Below are positions 16,629-24,546 of a DNA stretch of 64,000 nt, piece by piece (the stretch's first letter is position 1; each line of letters starts with the position of its first letter). This DNA is from Thermanaerothrix sp034436175 (GTDB lineage: Bacteria > Chloroflexota > Anaerolineae > Anaerolineales > Anaerolineaceae), in NCBI GenBank assembly GCA_964427505.1, contig CAYRUO010000008.1:42022-106021 (forward strand), given 5' to 3'. The notes under the pieces were generated by a model, which searched no databases, was not told the DNA's origin, and saw only the letters and a program-made list of their open reading frames with translations. Both the position numbers and the translations under genes were made by a program.

Positions 16629-17700
16629 CCTCGTCGAGGCCGGCGGCCAATTGCTGTGCCTGATCGCGCAGTGCGAGTTCTTCGATGAACATATCCAGGT
16701 CGCCATCCATCACGGCCGGCAGGTTGTAAGATGAAAGGCCTATGCGATGATCGGTGACGCGGTTCTGCGGGTAGTTGTAGGTGCGGATTTTCTCGGCCCG
16801 CTCCCCTGTGCCAACCTGTGCCCGGCGGGTGGCGTCCAGTTCTTGCTGGCGTTTTTGCATTTCCATTTCATACAGGCGCGCGCGTAAGATGCTCATCGCC
16901 CGCAGGCGGTTTTGAAGTTGGGAACGTTCATCCTGGCAGGCAACGACAATCCCTGTCGGCAGGTGGGTAATGCGCACGGCGGTGGCATTTTTCTGGACGT
17001 TTTGCCCGCCCGCGCCGGCGGAGCGATAAACATCAATGCGTAGATCGGATTCGGGGATGTGGATATCCACCTCTTCCACTTCGGCCAGAACAGCGACAGT
17101 GACGGTGGACGTATGGATGCGCCCCGAAGCCTCGGTCACCGGAATGCGCTGTACGCGGTGGACGCCTGACTCATATTTGAGGCGGGAATACGCTCCCTTT
17201 CCTTTGACCAAGAAGATGATTTCTTTGAATCCGCCGATACCAGTTTCGTTCTGTGAAAGGACCTCGACTTCCCAACCTTGGCGCTCGGCATAACGGGAAT
17301 ACATGCGGAATAGGTCGGCAGCAAATAGTGCTGCTTCTTCGCCTCCTGTGCCAGCGCGGATTTCCATAATGACGTTGCGCTCATCGCGGGGATCTTTGGG
17401 TAAGAGCAGGGCTTTGAGTTCACGCTCCAACTGTTCCAGGCGCGGCTCCAATTCCTCAATTTCCTGCTCCGCCAGTTCGCGGATCTCGGGATCATCGGAG
17501 TCGCGCAGTGCCCGGGCTTCTTCAAGGCGTTGTAGCGTCTGACGGTAGGCTTGCGAACGGGTGACGATTTCTTCGAGTTCGGCGCGTTCCTTCGCCAACT
17601 CCGCCGCCCGCTGGTAGTCATCCACGACTTGTTCCAGTAATTGGTTAATTTCGTTGTAGCGTGCTTCAATTAAAGCCAGTTTATCCAGCATATCCGACAT
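16603..17700 (-). CDS. prfA: Peptide chain release factor 1
   Basis: Class I release factor that reads UAA and UAG. 365 residues. The RF1 tripeptide appears as PVT (187-189) in RIPVTEASGRIHT and the peptidyl-tRNA hydrolysis motif GGQ is at 231-233. The conserved RTYNYPQNRVTDHRIG follows. The ATG at 17700 is preceded by AAAGGATGA. It is operonic with prmC, which modifies the GGQ glutamine. UGA is not read by RF1, which is consistent with UGA also serving for selenocysteine in selD of this window. Confidence 0.97.
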   Translation of the reverse strand: MSDMLDKLALIEARYNEINQLLEQVVDDYQRAAELAKERAELEEIVTRSQAYRQTLQRLEEARALRDSDDPEIRELAEQEIEELEPRLEQLERELKALLLPKDPRDERNVIMEIRAGTGGEEAALFAADLFRMYSRYAERQGWEVEVLSQNETGIGGFKEIIFLVKGKGAYSRLKYESGVHRVQRIPVTEASGRIHTSTVTVAVLAEVEEVDIHIPESDLRIDVYRSAGAGGQNVQKNATAVRITHLPTGIVVACQDERSQLQNRLRAMSILRARLYEMEMQKRQQELDATRRAQVGTGERAEKIRTYNYPQNRVTDHRIGLSSYNLPAVMDGDLDMFIEELALRDQAQQLAAGLDEDDDDNNHR

Positions 17701-17805
17701 AATCGTTTCATCCTTTGAGGTTACCGCTCACCAATTATACCAAGGCGCTGAGGGTTACGAAGGCTTGGATCGCGAGTGATGTGGTCACCGGGACTTAAGC
17801 GAGAG

Positions 17806-17848
17806 TTTACCAGTTCACAATTTTCTCTTAACCTTTTTGGGGTATCAT
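17806..17848 (+). promoter_or_regulatory. Candidate pstB promoter with PHO-box-like repeats
   Basis: A -10-like TATCAT (17843-17848) lies 76 bases before pstB. Upstream, TTTACC (17806-17811) and TTAACC (17828-17833) are exactly 22 bp apart, twice the 11-bp period of PhoB/PhoP half-sites. The middle 11-bp position does not match. No standard -35 box is visible, as expected for an activated promoter. Confidence 0.35.
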
Positions 17849-17924
17849 TAAGACAACTGTGTGAAACCTGTGCCAGGGATGCTTATTTCTTATGTGATAA
17901 AATTGGTGGCGGAGTTGATGCCTG

Positions 17925-18761
17925 ATGGAATCCAAACCTGACGCCCTTGTCCGTATTGCTACTCAGGCGCGTGCCTCGGTGACGCCCCCGACAACAAAAG
18001 ATTACGCCATTGAAATGCGGAATGTGAATGTGTATTATGGATCCTTCCGCGCCGTTAAGGATGTGAATCTCCAAATCGAGGCGCGTAAGATTACCGCCAT
18101 TATTGGCCCTTCGGGGTGCGGAAAAAGCACCGTGATCCGTTGTTTCAACCGCATGAATGAATTGATACCGGGCGCGCGTTTAACCGGTGAGGTTCTCTTT
18201 CACGGAAAAAACATTTATGACCCCGACGTGGATCCGGTCCAAGTGCGGCGGTTGATCGGGATGGTTTTTCAGAAGCCTAATCCTTTCCCCAAGAGTATTT
18301 ATGAGAATATCGCCTGGGGCGCCCGTATCAACGGTTACCGTGGAAACATGGATGAATTAGTCGAGGAATCTTTACGCCAGGCGGCATTGTGGGATGAGGT
18401 TAAGGATGATCTGCACAAAAATGCGCTGGCCCTCTCAGGCGGGCAACAGCAGCGTTTGTGTATCGCGCGCACGATTGCGGTTAAACCCGAGATTATCTTG
18501 ATGGATGAACCCTGCTCGGCATTGGACCCTATTGCCACCTTGAAAATCGAAGATTTGATGCGGGAGTTAGCACGCGATTATACAATTATTATTGTGACCC
18601 ATAACATGCAGCAGGCCGCGCGGGTTTCGGATTACACGGCCTTTTTCACCGTAGATGAGGATCGCGCGGGCATCATGGTCGAATATGGACCGACAAACCA
18701 GATTTTCACCCGCCCGCGTGATCGCCGCACCGAAGATTACATCACCGGTCGCTTTGGGTAG
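17925..18761 (+). CDS. pstB: Phosphate ABC transporter ATP-binding protein
   Basis: ATPase of the Pst high-affinity phosphate importer. 278 residues. Walker A GPSGCGKST, PstB-typical MNELIPGARLTG after it, signature LSGGQQQRLCIARTIA, Walker B IILMDEPCSALDP, and the family ending TRPRDRRTEDYITGRFG. No pstS, pstC or pstA gene lies in the 17 kb upstream, so here pstB stands apart from its transporter partners and heads a pair with phoU. Divergent from prfA. Confidence 0.95.
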   Translation: MESKPDALVRIATQARASVTPPTTKDYAIEMRNVNVYYGSFRAVKDVNLQIEARKITAIIGPSGCGKSTVIRCFNRMNELIPGARLTGEVLFHGKNIYDPDVDPVQVRRLIGMVFQKPNPFPKSIYENIAWGARINGYRGNMDELVEESLRQAALWDEVKDDLHKNALALSGGQQQRLCIARTIAVKPEIILMDEPCSALDPIATLKIEDLMRELARDYTIIIVTHNMQQAARVSDYTAFFTVDEDRAGIMVEYGPTNQIFTRPRDRRTEDYITGRFG

Positions 18762-18784
18762 ACCTTAGAAAAAGGATACTGTCC

Positions 18785-19468
18785 ATGCCTTTGCGAAACA
18801 CGCTAACCCGCCAAATTGGTCAAATTCAGGATGAACTGCTTGTTTTGGGCAGCATGGTGGAACATGCGGCGTTGGGGGCAGTAGATGCTCTGAAACGTCG
18901 CGATGTAAAGGCAGCCAAGGCAATTTTTGAAGAGGATCAGCAAATCAATGAAAAGCGGTTTGCCATCGAGAACGCCATCTTGATCTTGATGGCGACCCAA
19001 CAGCCGATGGCCCATGACTTACGCCAACTAGCGGCCATGTTAGAGGTAAACACCGAACTCGAACGTATCGGTGATTATGCCAAAGGAATTGCTAAGGTCA
19101 CTATGCTCTTGGGTGATGCCGATATCCCCATCCCGATCCAAGAGATTGATCAGATGGCGCAGTTGGCGGTCTCGATGTTACACCGTGCACTTGGGGCTTT
19201 TGTGGCCGAAGACGTAGCCACTGCACTTGAAATCCCCAAGGAAGACGACAAAGTAGACGAACTCTATAATGTGGTCTATCGTCTGGTCGTCCAGACCATG
19301 ATTAGTAACCCCGAAACGATTGATCTCGCTAACTTGCTCATGTGGGTGGCGCACAACTTGGAACGCATGGCGGATCGGGTAACCAACATCTGTGAGCGAA
19401 CGGTTTTCTGCGCGACGGGGGAACTTTTTGAAGTCAACGGCATGGATGAGGATGATCTGAACGTTTGA
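18785..19468 (+). CDS. phoU: Phosphate-signalling protein PhoU
   Basis: 227-residue all-helical negative regulator of the phosphate response, working with Pst and a PhoR-type kinase. Two PhoU repeats are visible, each with the metal-binding E-R-I/M-x-D pattern: ELERIGDYAKGIAK in the first and NLERMADRVTNICERTVF in the second. It starts 24 bases after pstB with AAAAAGGA before the ATG, so the pair is cotranscribed. A strong terminator follows. Confidence 0.94.
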   Translation: MPLRNTLTRQIGQIQDELLVLGSMVEHAALGAVDALKRRDVKAAKAIFEEDQQINEKRFAIENAILILMATQQPMAHDLRQLAAMLEVNTELERIGDYAKGIAKVTMLLGDADIPIPIQEIDQMAQLAVSMLHRALGAFVAEDVATALEIPKEDDKVDELYNVVYRLVVQTMISNPETIDLANLLMWVAHNLERMADRVTNICERTVFCATGELFEVNGMDEDDLNV

Positions 19469-19490
19469 AGCCGCGGTTCTCGTCATTTTC

Positions 19491-19524
19491 ACCCCATAGG
19501 GGATCGCCCTATGGGGTAATTTTT
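19491..19524 (+). terminator. Terminator after pstB-phoU
   Basis: A perfect 11-bp stem ACCCCATAGGG / CCCTATGGGGT with a 5-base loop, then AATTTTT. Confidence 0.88.
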
Positions 19525-19545
19525 CCAGATTTGATCTGCTTAGGA

Positions 19546-19575
19546 TTGGTTCAAAAAGCACTCATGTTATATAAT
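19546..19575 (+). promoter_or_regulatory. Promoter of the kinase-kinase-CHAD unit
   Basis: TTGGTT (19546-19551), an 18-bp spacer and a perfect TATAAT (19570-19575) lie about 50 bases before the GTG at 19627. AGGAG precedes that start by 6 bases. Confidence 0.6.
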
Positions 19576-19626
19576 AAATTTGACTGATCAAGTTAAGATT
19601 GTCAGCAAAATCAACAGGAGTTAACC

Positions 19627-20436
19627 GTGTTAGTTCCGCATTCCTATCGAGGAAAACTGATTGTAGTAGAAGGCATTGATGGGAGCGGTAAATCCACGCA
19701 GATTGACCTGCTCTATAAATGGCTCAAGGCACAAGGTAAATCGGTTCACTTCACCGAGTGGAACTCATCCCCGTTGGTCAAAAGCACGACTCGCTTGGGC
19801 AAGAAGGAAAAAATCTTTACCCCGACCACGTTCAGCCTGATCCAGGCAACCGATTTTGCCGACCGCTGGGAAAATTATTTGCTACCTTTACTCAAAGCAG
19901 GAGTGATCGTGTTGGCGGATCGGTATGCCTTTACCGCGTTTGCCCGCGATGTGGCACGGGGGGTAAACCGCAGTTGGGTGCGTAATTTATACGCTTTTGC
20001 CCCTCAGCCCGATCTGGTTTTTTACTTCCAAGTTCCGGTTAATGTTGCTGTGGAACGCATCCTTTCGGGCCGGGCCAAACTTAAATACTACGAAGCCGGG
20101 ATGGATTTAGGCCTTTCAGATAACAAAGTGACTAGTTTTCGCCTGTTCCAACAGCGGATTGTCAATGAATACGATGCGATGATCGAAGAATTCGGTTTTA
20201 CGGTGATTGACGGCACGCTTCCCGTAGAAACGCAACAAAATCTGGTGCGGAAAACGGTGCGCAAGTTGCTACGCGGTTGGGAGGGTTTGCCCACACCGGA
20301 AGTTCTGGCTCAGCGCGCGCGGGCGGTCTATAAAATGCGTCAATCGGAAACCGCCCAGGAAGAACTGGTGGGAGCAGGTGAGATCGTGGATGAAGCCGCA
20401 ACCATTGCACCTACACCTCAGGAGGAGGCGGCATGA
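19627..20436 (+). CDS. Thymidylate-kinase-like P-loop kinase, copy 1
   Basis: 269 residues, GTG start with AGGAG. P-loop GIDGSGKST (16-24) is intact and the overall fold is that of dTMP kinase. However, the DRY segment reads DRYAFTAFARDVARG and lacks the S-x-x-AYQ that binds the thymidine base in true Tmk, and the protein has a 50-residue C-terminal extension. The substrate may therefore not be dTMP. PPK2-type polyphosphate kinases share this fold. A second, diverged copy overlaps its end (ATGA) and a CHAD gene follows, with pstB-phoU just upstream. Confidence 0.82.
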   Translation: MLVPHSYRGKLIVVEGIDGSGKSTQIDLLYKWLKAQGKSVHFTEWNSSPLVKSTTRLGKKEKIFTPTTFSLIQATDFADRWENYLLPLLKAGVIVLADRYAFTAFARDVARGVNRSWVRNLYAFAPQPDLVFYFQVPVNVAVERILSGRAKLKYYEAGMDLGLSDNKVTSFRLFQQRIVNEYDAMIEEFGFTVIDGTLPVETQQNLVRKTVRKLLRGWEGLPTPEVLAQRARAVYKMRQSETAQEELVGAGEIVDEAATIAPTPQEEAA

Positions 20437-21122
20437 CCAAAGCGCAGTTCTACGGCGAGGGATTCCCTTACCTCAAACTCAAGGACATGCCCGGGCGGTT
20501 GATCGTTCTGGAGGGGAGCGATGGTGTAGGTCGATCCACCCAAATTCAGATGCTTCGTGAATGGCTAGAAGCGCAAGGCATTGCAGTTTCGGATACGGGG
20601 CTCCGCCGTTCTCCGTTGACCCAACCTGGTTTGGATGCGGCGAAACAAGGACATACCTTCAGCCGTACTACCATGAGCCTTTTCTATGCGACCGATTTTG
20701 CCGACCGGCTGGAAAATCATATCATCCCTGCGCTTAAGGCGGGCTTTTTTGTTCTCTCGGATCGCTACTTTTTCTCGATCATCGCTCGTGATGTAGTGCG
20801 GGGCGCGGATCCACAGTGGGCGCGTAAGGTCTATGGGTTTGCGCTCAAACCCGATGTGGTTTTCTACCTCAAAGCCGACGTTGAAACCCTGGTCTCGCGC
20901 ATTGTGCATGGCCGCGGGTTCGATTATTGGGAGTCGGGGATGGATGTGCGTTTTGCTGATAACATCTATGATAGTTTTTGCATTTATCAGTCCCTTCTGA
21001 TTGCTCAGTTTGATGAGATGGCTAAGGAATATGGCTTTATCACGGTGGATGCCACCCGTCCGGTTAAGGATGTTTTTTCGGATCTACGTGATTACATCAA
21101 GACCCATTTGCTTCCAAAATAG
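20433..21122 (+). CDS. Thymidylate-kinase-like protein, copy 2, altered P-loop
   Basis: 229 residues, clearly a paralogue of the preceding gene (same SRTTMSLFYATDFADRLENH region against TPTTFSLIQATDFADRWENY). The Walker A reads GSDGVGRST (28-36): the lysine that contacts the ATP phosphates is arginine (R34). The DRY region is DRYFFSIIARDVVRG, again without AYQ. It may be a weak or inactive kinase acting as partner of copy 1. The start overlaps the stop of copy 1 by ATGA, giving coupled translation and suggesting a heteromer. Confidence 0.8.
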   Translation: MTKAQFYGEGFPYLKLKDMPGRLIVLEGSDGVGRSTQIQMLREWLEAQGIAVSDTGLRRSPLTQPGLDAAKQGHTFSRTTMSLFYATDFADRLENHIIPALKAGFFVLSDRYFFSIIARDVVRGADPQWARKVYGFALKPDVVFYLKADVETLVSRIVHGRGFDYWESGMDVRFADNIYDSFCIYQSLLIAQFDEMAKEYGFITVDATRPVKDVFSDLRDYIKTHLLPK

Positions 21123-21133
21123 CCAGGTGCTTA

Positions 21134-21169
21134 GGGTCAGGGCAGGGGTGGAGGGCTGAGGGTCAAGGG
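21134..21169 (+). promoter_or_regulatory. G-quadruplex motif over the CHAD ribosome site
   Basis: Six runs of three or four G (21134-36, 21140-42, 21145-48, 21153-55, 21160-62, 21167-69) with loops of only 2-4 bases on the coding strand, ending 4 bases before the CHAD ATG. The last run is also the likely Shine-Dalgarno (AAGGG). An mRNA quadruplex here could gate translation. Confidence 0.5.
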
Positions 21170-21173
21170 ACAA

Positions 21174-22178
21174 ATGCCAGAAATCTGGTTACTGCGCGGT
21201 TACGGCAGTGAAATTTTGCTAAAACATCTTAAAGGGTTGGTGGGGGAAATTGAAGGCGTGCGTGCGAATACGGATATCGAGCCAGTTCACCGCATGCGGG
21301 TTGCTTGCCGCCGCTTGCGCAGTTTATTGCCCGTTTTCGGCCCATATCTTGCGCCCAAGCGCTATAAACGCTGGCGGCGAGCATTCCGTAAACTCGGACG
21401 CGCTCTAGGGAGCGCTCGAGATACGGATATCCACATTGAACGCGTCAAGACTTTTTTGCAAGAGGTGGGAAAAAGAGAACGCCCTGGCATAGCGCGCTTG
21501 TTACTGCGCCTTATGCAACAGCGCTCGGCACTGCAGGTGGATGTACTTGATGCTCTGGTAGCATTCGAGCAGAGCGGGGTGGCCGATGAGATGCGCGAGG
21601 TTTTAGTCCCCTTGGCGGCAATGGTAAAGGGGATGACCTGGTCATTGGTTGCAGATGCGGGTTTGTCAGAGTTGGCCCGGCAGACCATACGCGAGCGTCT
21701 ATCTGATTTTCTTGCGCTTCAGGCTTACGTGGAGCGTCCCGAATGCGTCAATGAACTACACCTGATGCGAATCCGAGCCAAACATCTGCGTTATACCCTG
21801 GAAGCCTTTAGTCCTTTATATGGAGACTCTCTCAAACCGTATGTTCAAGCGGCTCGAACATGTCAAGAACTGTTGGGTGCGGTCCATGATCTGGATGTTT
21901 GGTTGCTCTATTTGCCCGAGTTCTCGATCCAAGAATACGAACGGACGTTATCCTACTACGGACACGTCCGCCCGTTTGCCCGATTACAACCAGGGTTAAC
22001 AGCGTTTGAAAATTATTGCCGTGCCGAACGCCACCGTGCCTATGCCCACTTTCAAGAGACGTGGCGAGGCTGGCAAAATGCCCGAGTTTGGGATAGTCTC
22101 TCGGAATGGTTAGACCGCGTGTCTGATAAAGATGCGATGACCGTACCCCAGGTGGGCGGTTCCCCGGCTGAGGGATGA
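21174..22178 (+). CDS. CHAD domain protein
   Basis: 334 residues, almost all helical. CHAD domains are helical bundles rich in conserved His/Arg/Lys that bind inorganic polyphosphate. Two typical half-repeats are visible: VHRMRVACRRLRSLLPVF near residue 40 and LHLMRIRAKHLRYTLEAFSPLYG near residue 200. No CYTH triphosphatase domain is fused to it. It starts 51 bases after the second kinase-like gene, behind the G-rich leader, and probably ends the phosphate-related block. Confidence 0.88.
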   Translation: MPEIWLLRGYGSEILLKHLKGLVGEIEGVRANTDIEPVHRMRVACRRLRSLLPVFGPYLAPKRYKRWRRAFRKLGRALGSARDTDIHIERVKTFLQEVGKRERPGIARLLLRLMQQRSALQVDVLDALVAFEQSGVADEMREVLVPLAAMVKGMTWSLVADAGLSELARQTIRERLSDFLALQAYVERPECVNELHLMRIRAKHLRYTLEAFSPLYGDSLKPYVQAARTCQELLGAVHDLDVWLLYLPEFSIQEYERTLSYYGHVRPFARLQPGLTAFENYCRAERHRAYAHFQETWRGWQNARVWDSLSEWLDRVSDKDAMTVPQVGGSPAEG

Positions 22179-22245
22179 AATTTTCCTTGAAATCGCGTTA
22201 ACCCCAATGGTGGACAAGCGGCGGAACCTACCTGGCCGCTCGGTG

Positions 22246-22292
22246 TAAAAACAAATGAGCGCTGGCTGTAACGGCATGACCAGCCAGCGCTC
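22246..22292 (-). terminator. Terminator after ldh (also near the CHAD gene end)
   Basis: A perfect 11-bp stem GAGCGCTGGCT / AGCCAGCGCTC (22257-22267 with 22282-22292). On the minus strand it is followed by ATTTGTTTTT. The plus-strand tail is weaker but may also stop CHAD transcripts. Confidence 0.8.
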
Positions 22293-22313
22293 GACCCAAA
22301 TTTAATCTCAGCC

Positions 22314-23273
22314 CTAGAGGTCAAGAGATCTAATAATGTCCTTCAAGACCTCGGCAGACTTACGTAATCCCTCGACTTCTTCAGGGCTTAGGTCAAGGCG
22401 GATCACCCGTTCAACGCCATCCAGATCTATCACCGTGGGGAGGCTCAGGCAGATATCACTGATTCCATAGTAATCTTCGAGGTAACTGGACACGGAGAGG
22501 ACACTGCCCTGATCGCGGATAATGGATTCGCAGATGCGCACCAGCCCTGAGGCAATCGCGTAGTAGGTCGCTCCCTTGCGTTCAATAATGTGGTAAGCCG
22601 CATCGCGGGTCTGCTGGAAAATATCCTCAAGGATGGAGGACTGGCACCCCATCTGATTCATTGCACAGTACTGGGGTAGGCGCATACCAGCAATGTTGGC
22701 CAAAGACCATACCGGAACTTCGCTGTCACCGTGTTCGCCGATGATATAGGCGTGAACACTGCGCGGATCAACATCGAAGTGCTGGCTGAGTAAGTAGCGG
22801 AAGCGCGCCGTATCCAGAACCGTACCGGAGCCAATCACATGGTTTTTACGAAACCCCGAAAGTTTCAGCGCGACATAGGTCAAAATATCCACCGGATTGG
22901 TGGCGATGAGCAAGATGGTGTTGGGGTTGTGCCGCACAATTTCGGGGATGATTTGTTTGAAGATGGCTACATTACGGTGAACCAGGTCGAGCCGTGTTTC
23001 CCCGGGGCGTTGGGCCGCGCCTGCGGTAACAACGGTGATCAGCGCTGTGGCGCAGTCCTCGTAGGTGCCCGCCCAGACGCGCGCCGGTTGGGGCAACAAG
23101 GGCACGGCATGGTTAAGATCCATTGCCTCGCCTTCCGCTTTAGCGCGGTTGGCGTCAATCAGGACAATTTCGGTGGCTAACCCGCTCAAAAGCAGGGCAT
23201 AAGCAAATGTGGCACCAACATTACCCGTGCCAACGATGGCAATGCGAGTGGGGCGCTTGAAGTGAGATACCAT
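22314..23273 (-). CDS. ldh: L-lactate dehydrogenase
   Basis: NAD-dependent reduction of pyruvate to L-lactate. 319 residues of the LDH/MDH family: nucleotide site GTGNVGATFA (15-24), TNPVDILTYV, catalytic His181 in GEHGDSE. The substrate-selecting residue is Gln88 in GAAQRPGETR, the lactate form; malate enzymes have Arg there. This points to fermentative lactate formation. Single gene with its own terminator; the GGAGG ribosome site lies just before the ATG at 23273. Confidence 0.94.
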   Translation of the reverse strand: MVSHFKRPTRIAIVGTGNVGATFAYALLLSGLATEIVLIDANRAKAEGEAMDLNHAVPLLPQPARVWAGTYEDCATALITVVTAGAAQRPGETRLDLVHRNVAIFKQIIPEIVRHNPNTILLIATNPVDILTYVALKLSGFRKNHVIGSGTVLDTARFRYLLSQHFDVDPRSVHAYIIGEHGDSEVPVWSLANIAGMRLPQYCAMNQMGCQSSILEDIFQQTRDAAYHIIERKGATYYAIASGLVRICESIIRDQGSVLSVSSYLEDYYGISDICLSLPTVIDLDGVERVIRLDLSPEEVEGLRKSAEVLKDIIRSLDL

Positions 23274-23295
23274 GGTTATCCTCCTTTGGACAAGA

Positions 23296-24540
23296 TCAAC
23301 GACTGCGTTCGGCTGCTTTGCGTGCTTTCAGAAAGCGATTATACACACGCTTCCAGGCAGGGGTGGGTGCACTGGGTTGGATTTTCTTGTGATTGGGACT
23401 GCTGAGGTAAAAGGCAAAATCTTCGATTAACTCACTGAAACGTTCTGCAGGTTGATAGTAGAGAATGGGTTTACCCAGATTGACCGATTGGACCAAGAGG
23501 TCCGGGACATAGGGCAAAACCAGGGTGACCGGATGCCCTAGCGCTACTTCAATTTTGTCACGCGGTAGGGCGTAGCGCGGGAACGTATAGTTGAGCACGA
23601 TTTTAATTTTATCTTTTTCGTAGTTGAGTTTGGCATAAGTGTCTAAGGCTGCAGCCGCAGCGCGGATGGATGAGAGTTCAGGTGCTACCAGCATGATAAT
23701 CACGTCTGCCGCATCCAGGATTTGCAGGGTGATATCATTAAAATCATGGGGCAAGTCGGCCACAATATAGTCATAGTGGGGACGGAGGATCTCCAGTGCC
23801 CTGGAGAGGGTCTCGTTAGAGATCATCTCGGCTTGGGTGGGCGTCGTGGGAGCGGCAATCAGGTCAACCCCGCTTTCGTGGGTCACAATAATGGACTGAA
23901 GTAATTCCAGATCCAAATCTTGAGGGGATACATTAGCCAGGTCGCCCCAGGTGCGGCGCAAGGGCAGATTGAGTAAAAGGGCATCTTGTCCGGCAAGCAT
24001 GGCTAAATCAAGCAGTAGGGTAGGGGCGTTCCATAAACCTTTTAGCCCAATTGCCAGATTGACGGCTATTAGTGAGGCGCCGATTCCACCGCGTAGGGTG
24101 TGCACGGCAATCAAGCGGGCTTGTTTGGGTGGGGTTTGAACCGTACCGGTGGGTAGAGCCTGCCGCAGTAATTCTGCTCGCCGCAACAACACCCGCATAC
24201 GGGCGATCAATTCCTCGGGTTCGAAAGGTTTATTAATGTGATCATCAGCACCTGCTTCAAACGAGGCCAGTTTGTCTTGCAAGGTAGTCTGACCAGTTAA
24301 GATAATGATTGGAACATGGGCAAAACGTGGGTCGCGGCGCAGGCGTTTCGTGACCTCATAACCGGAGATGTCGGGCAGGTTGATATCGGTGATGATGATG
24401 TCGGGGTGAACGACCTGCGCGGCTTCCAAGCCTTCGCTGCCAGTGAGTTCGGTGTAAACAACGAAGCCGAGCGGGCGTAGCGCATGTTCCAGCATGTGGT
24501 GATAGATGATTTCATCTTCGATCAATAGAACGGTGGGCAT
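23296..24540 (-). CDS. Response regulator fused to a CpaE/MinD-like domain
   Basis: 414 residues. The N-terminal receiver domain is complete: E8, D9, phosphorylatable D52, K104. After a linker, residues 142-390 form a CpaE/MinD-type SIMIBI domain. The deviant Walker A that should read KGGxGKT is RGGIGAS (150-156), so both lysines are missing, while other strands (VDLIAAPTTP, DYIVADLPHDF) are kept. CpaE proteins place pilus or secretion machinery; here the domain is probably a non-ATPase output. It starts 7 bases after the hybrid kinase stop and is its likely target. Confidence 0.85.
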   Translation of the reverse strand: MPTVLLIEDEIIYHHMLEHALRPLGFVVYTELTGSEGLEAAQVVHPDIIITDINLPDISGYEVTKRLRRDPRFAHVPIIILTGQTTLQDKLASFEAGADDHINKPFEPEELIARMRVLLRRAELLRQALPTGTVQTPPKQARLIAVHTLRGGIGASLIAVNLAIGLKGLWNAPTLLLDLAMLAGQDALLLNLPLRRTWGDLANVSPQDLDLELLQSIIVTHESGVDLIAAPTTPTQAEMISNETLSRALEILRPHYDYIVADLPHDFNDITLQILDAADVIIMLVAPELSSIRAAAAALDTYAKLNYEKDKIKIVLNYTFPRYALPRDKIEVALGHPVTLVLPYVPDLLVQSVNLGKPILYYQPAERFSELIEDFAFYLSSPNHKKIQPSAPTPAWKRVYNRFLKARKAAERSR

Positions 24541-24546
24541 AGTTGA

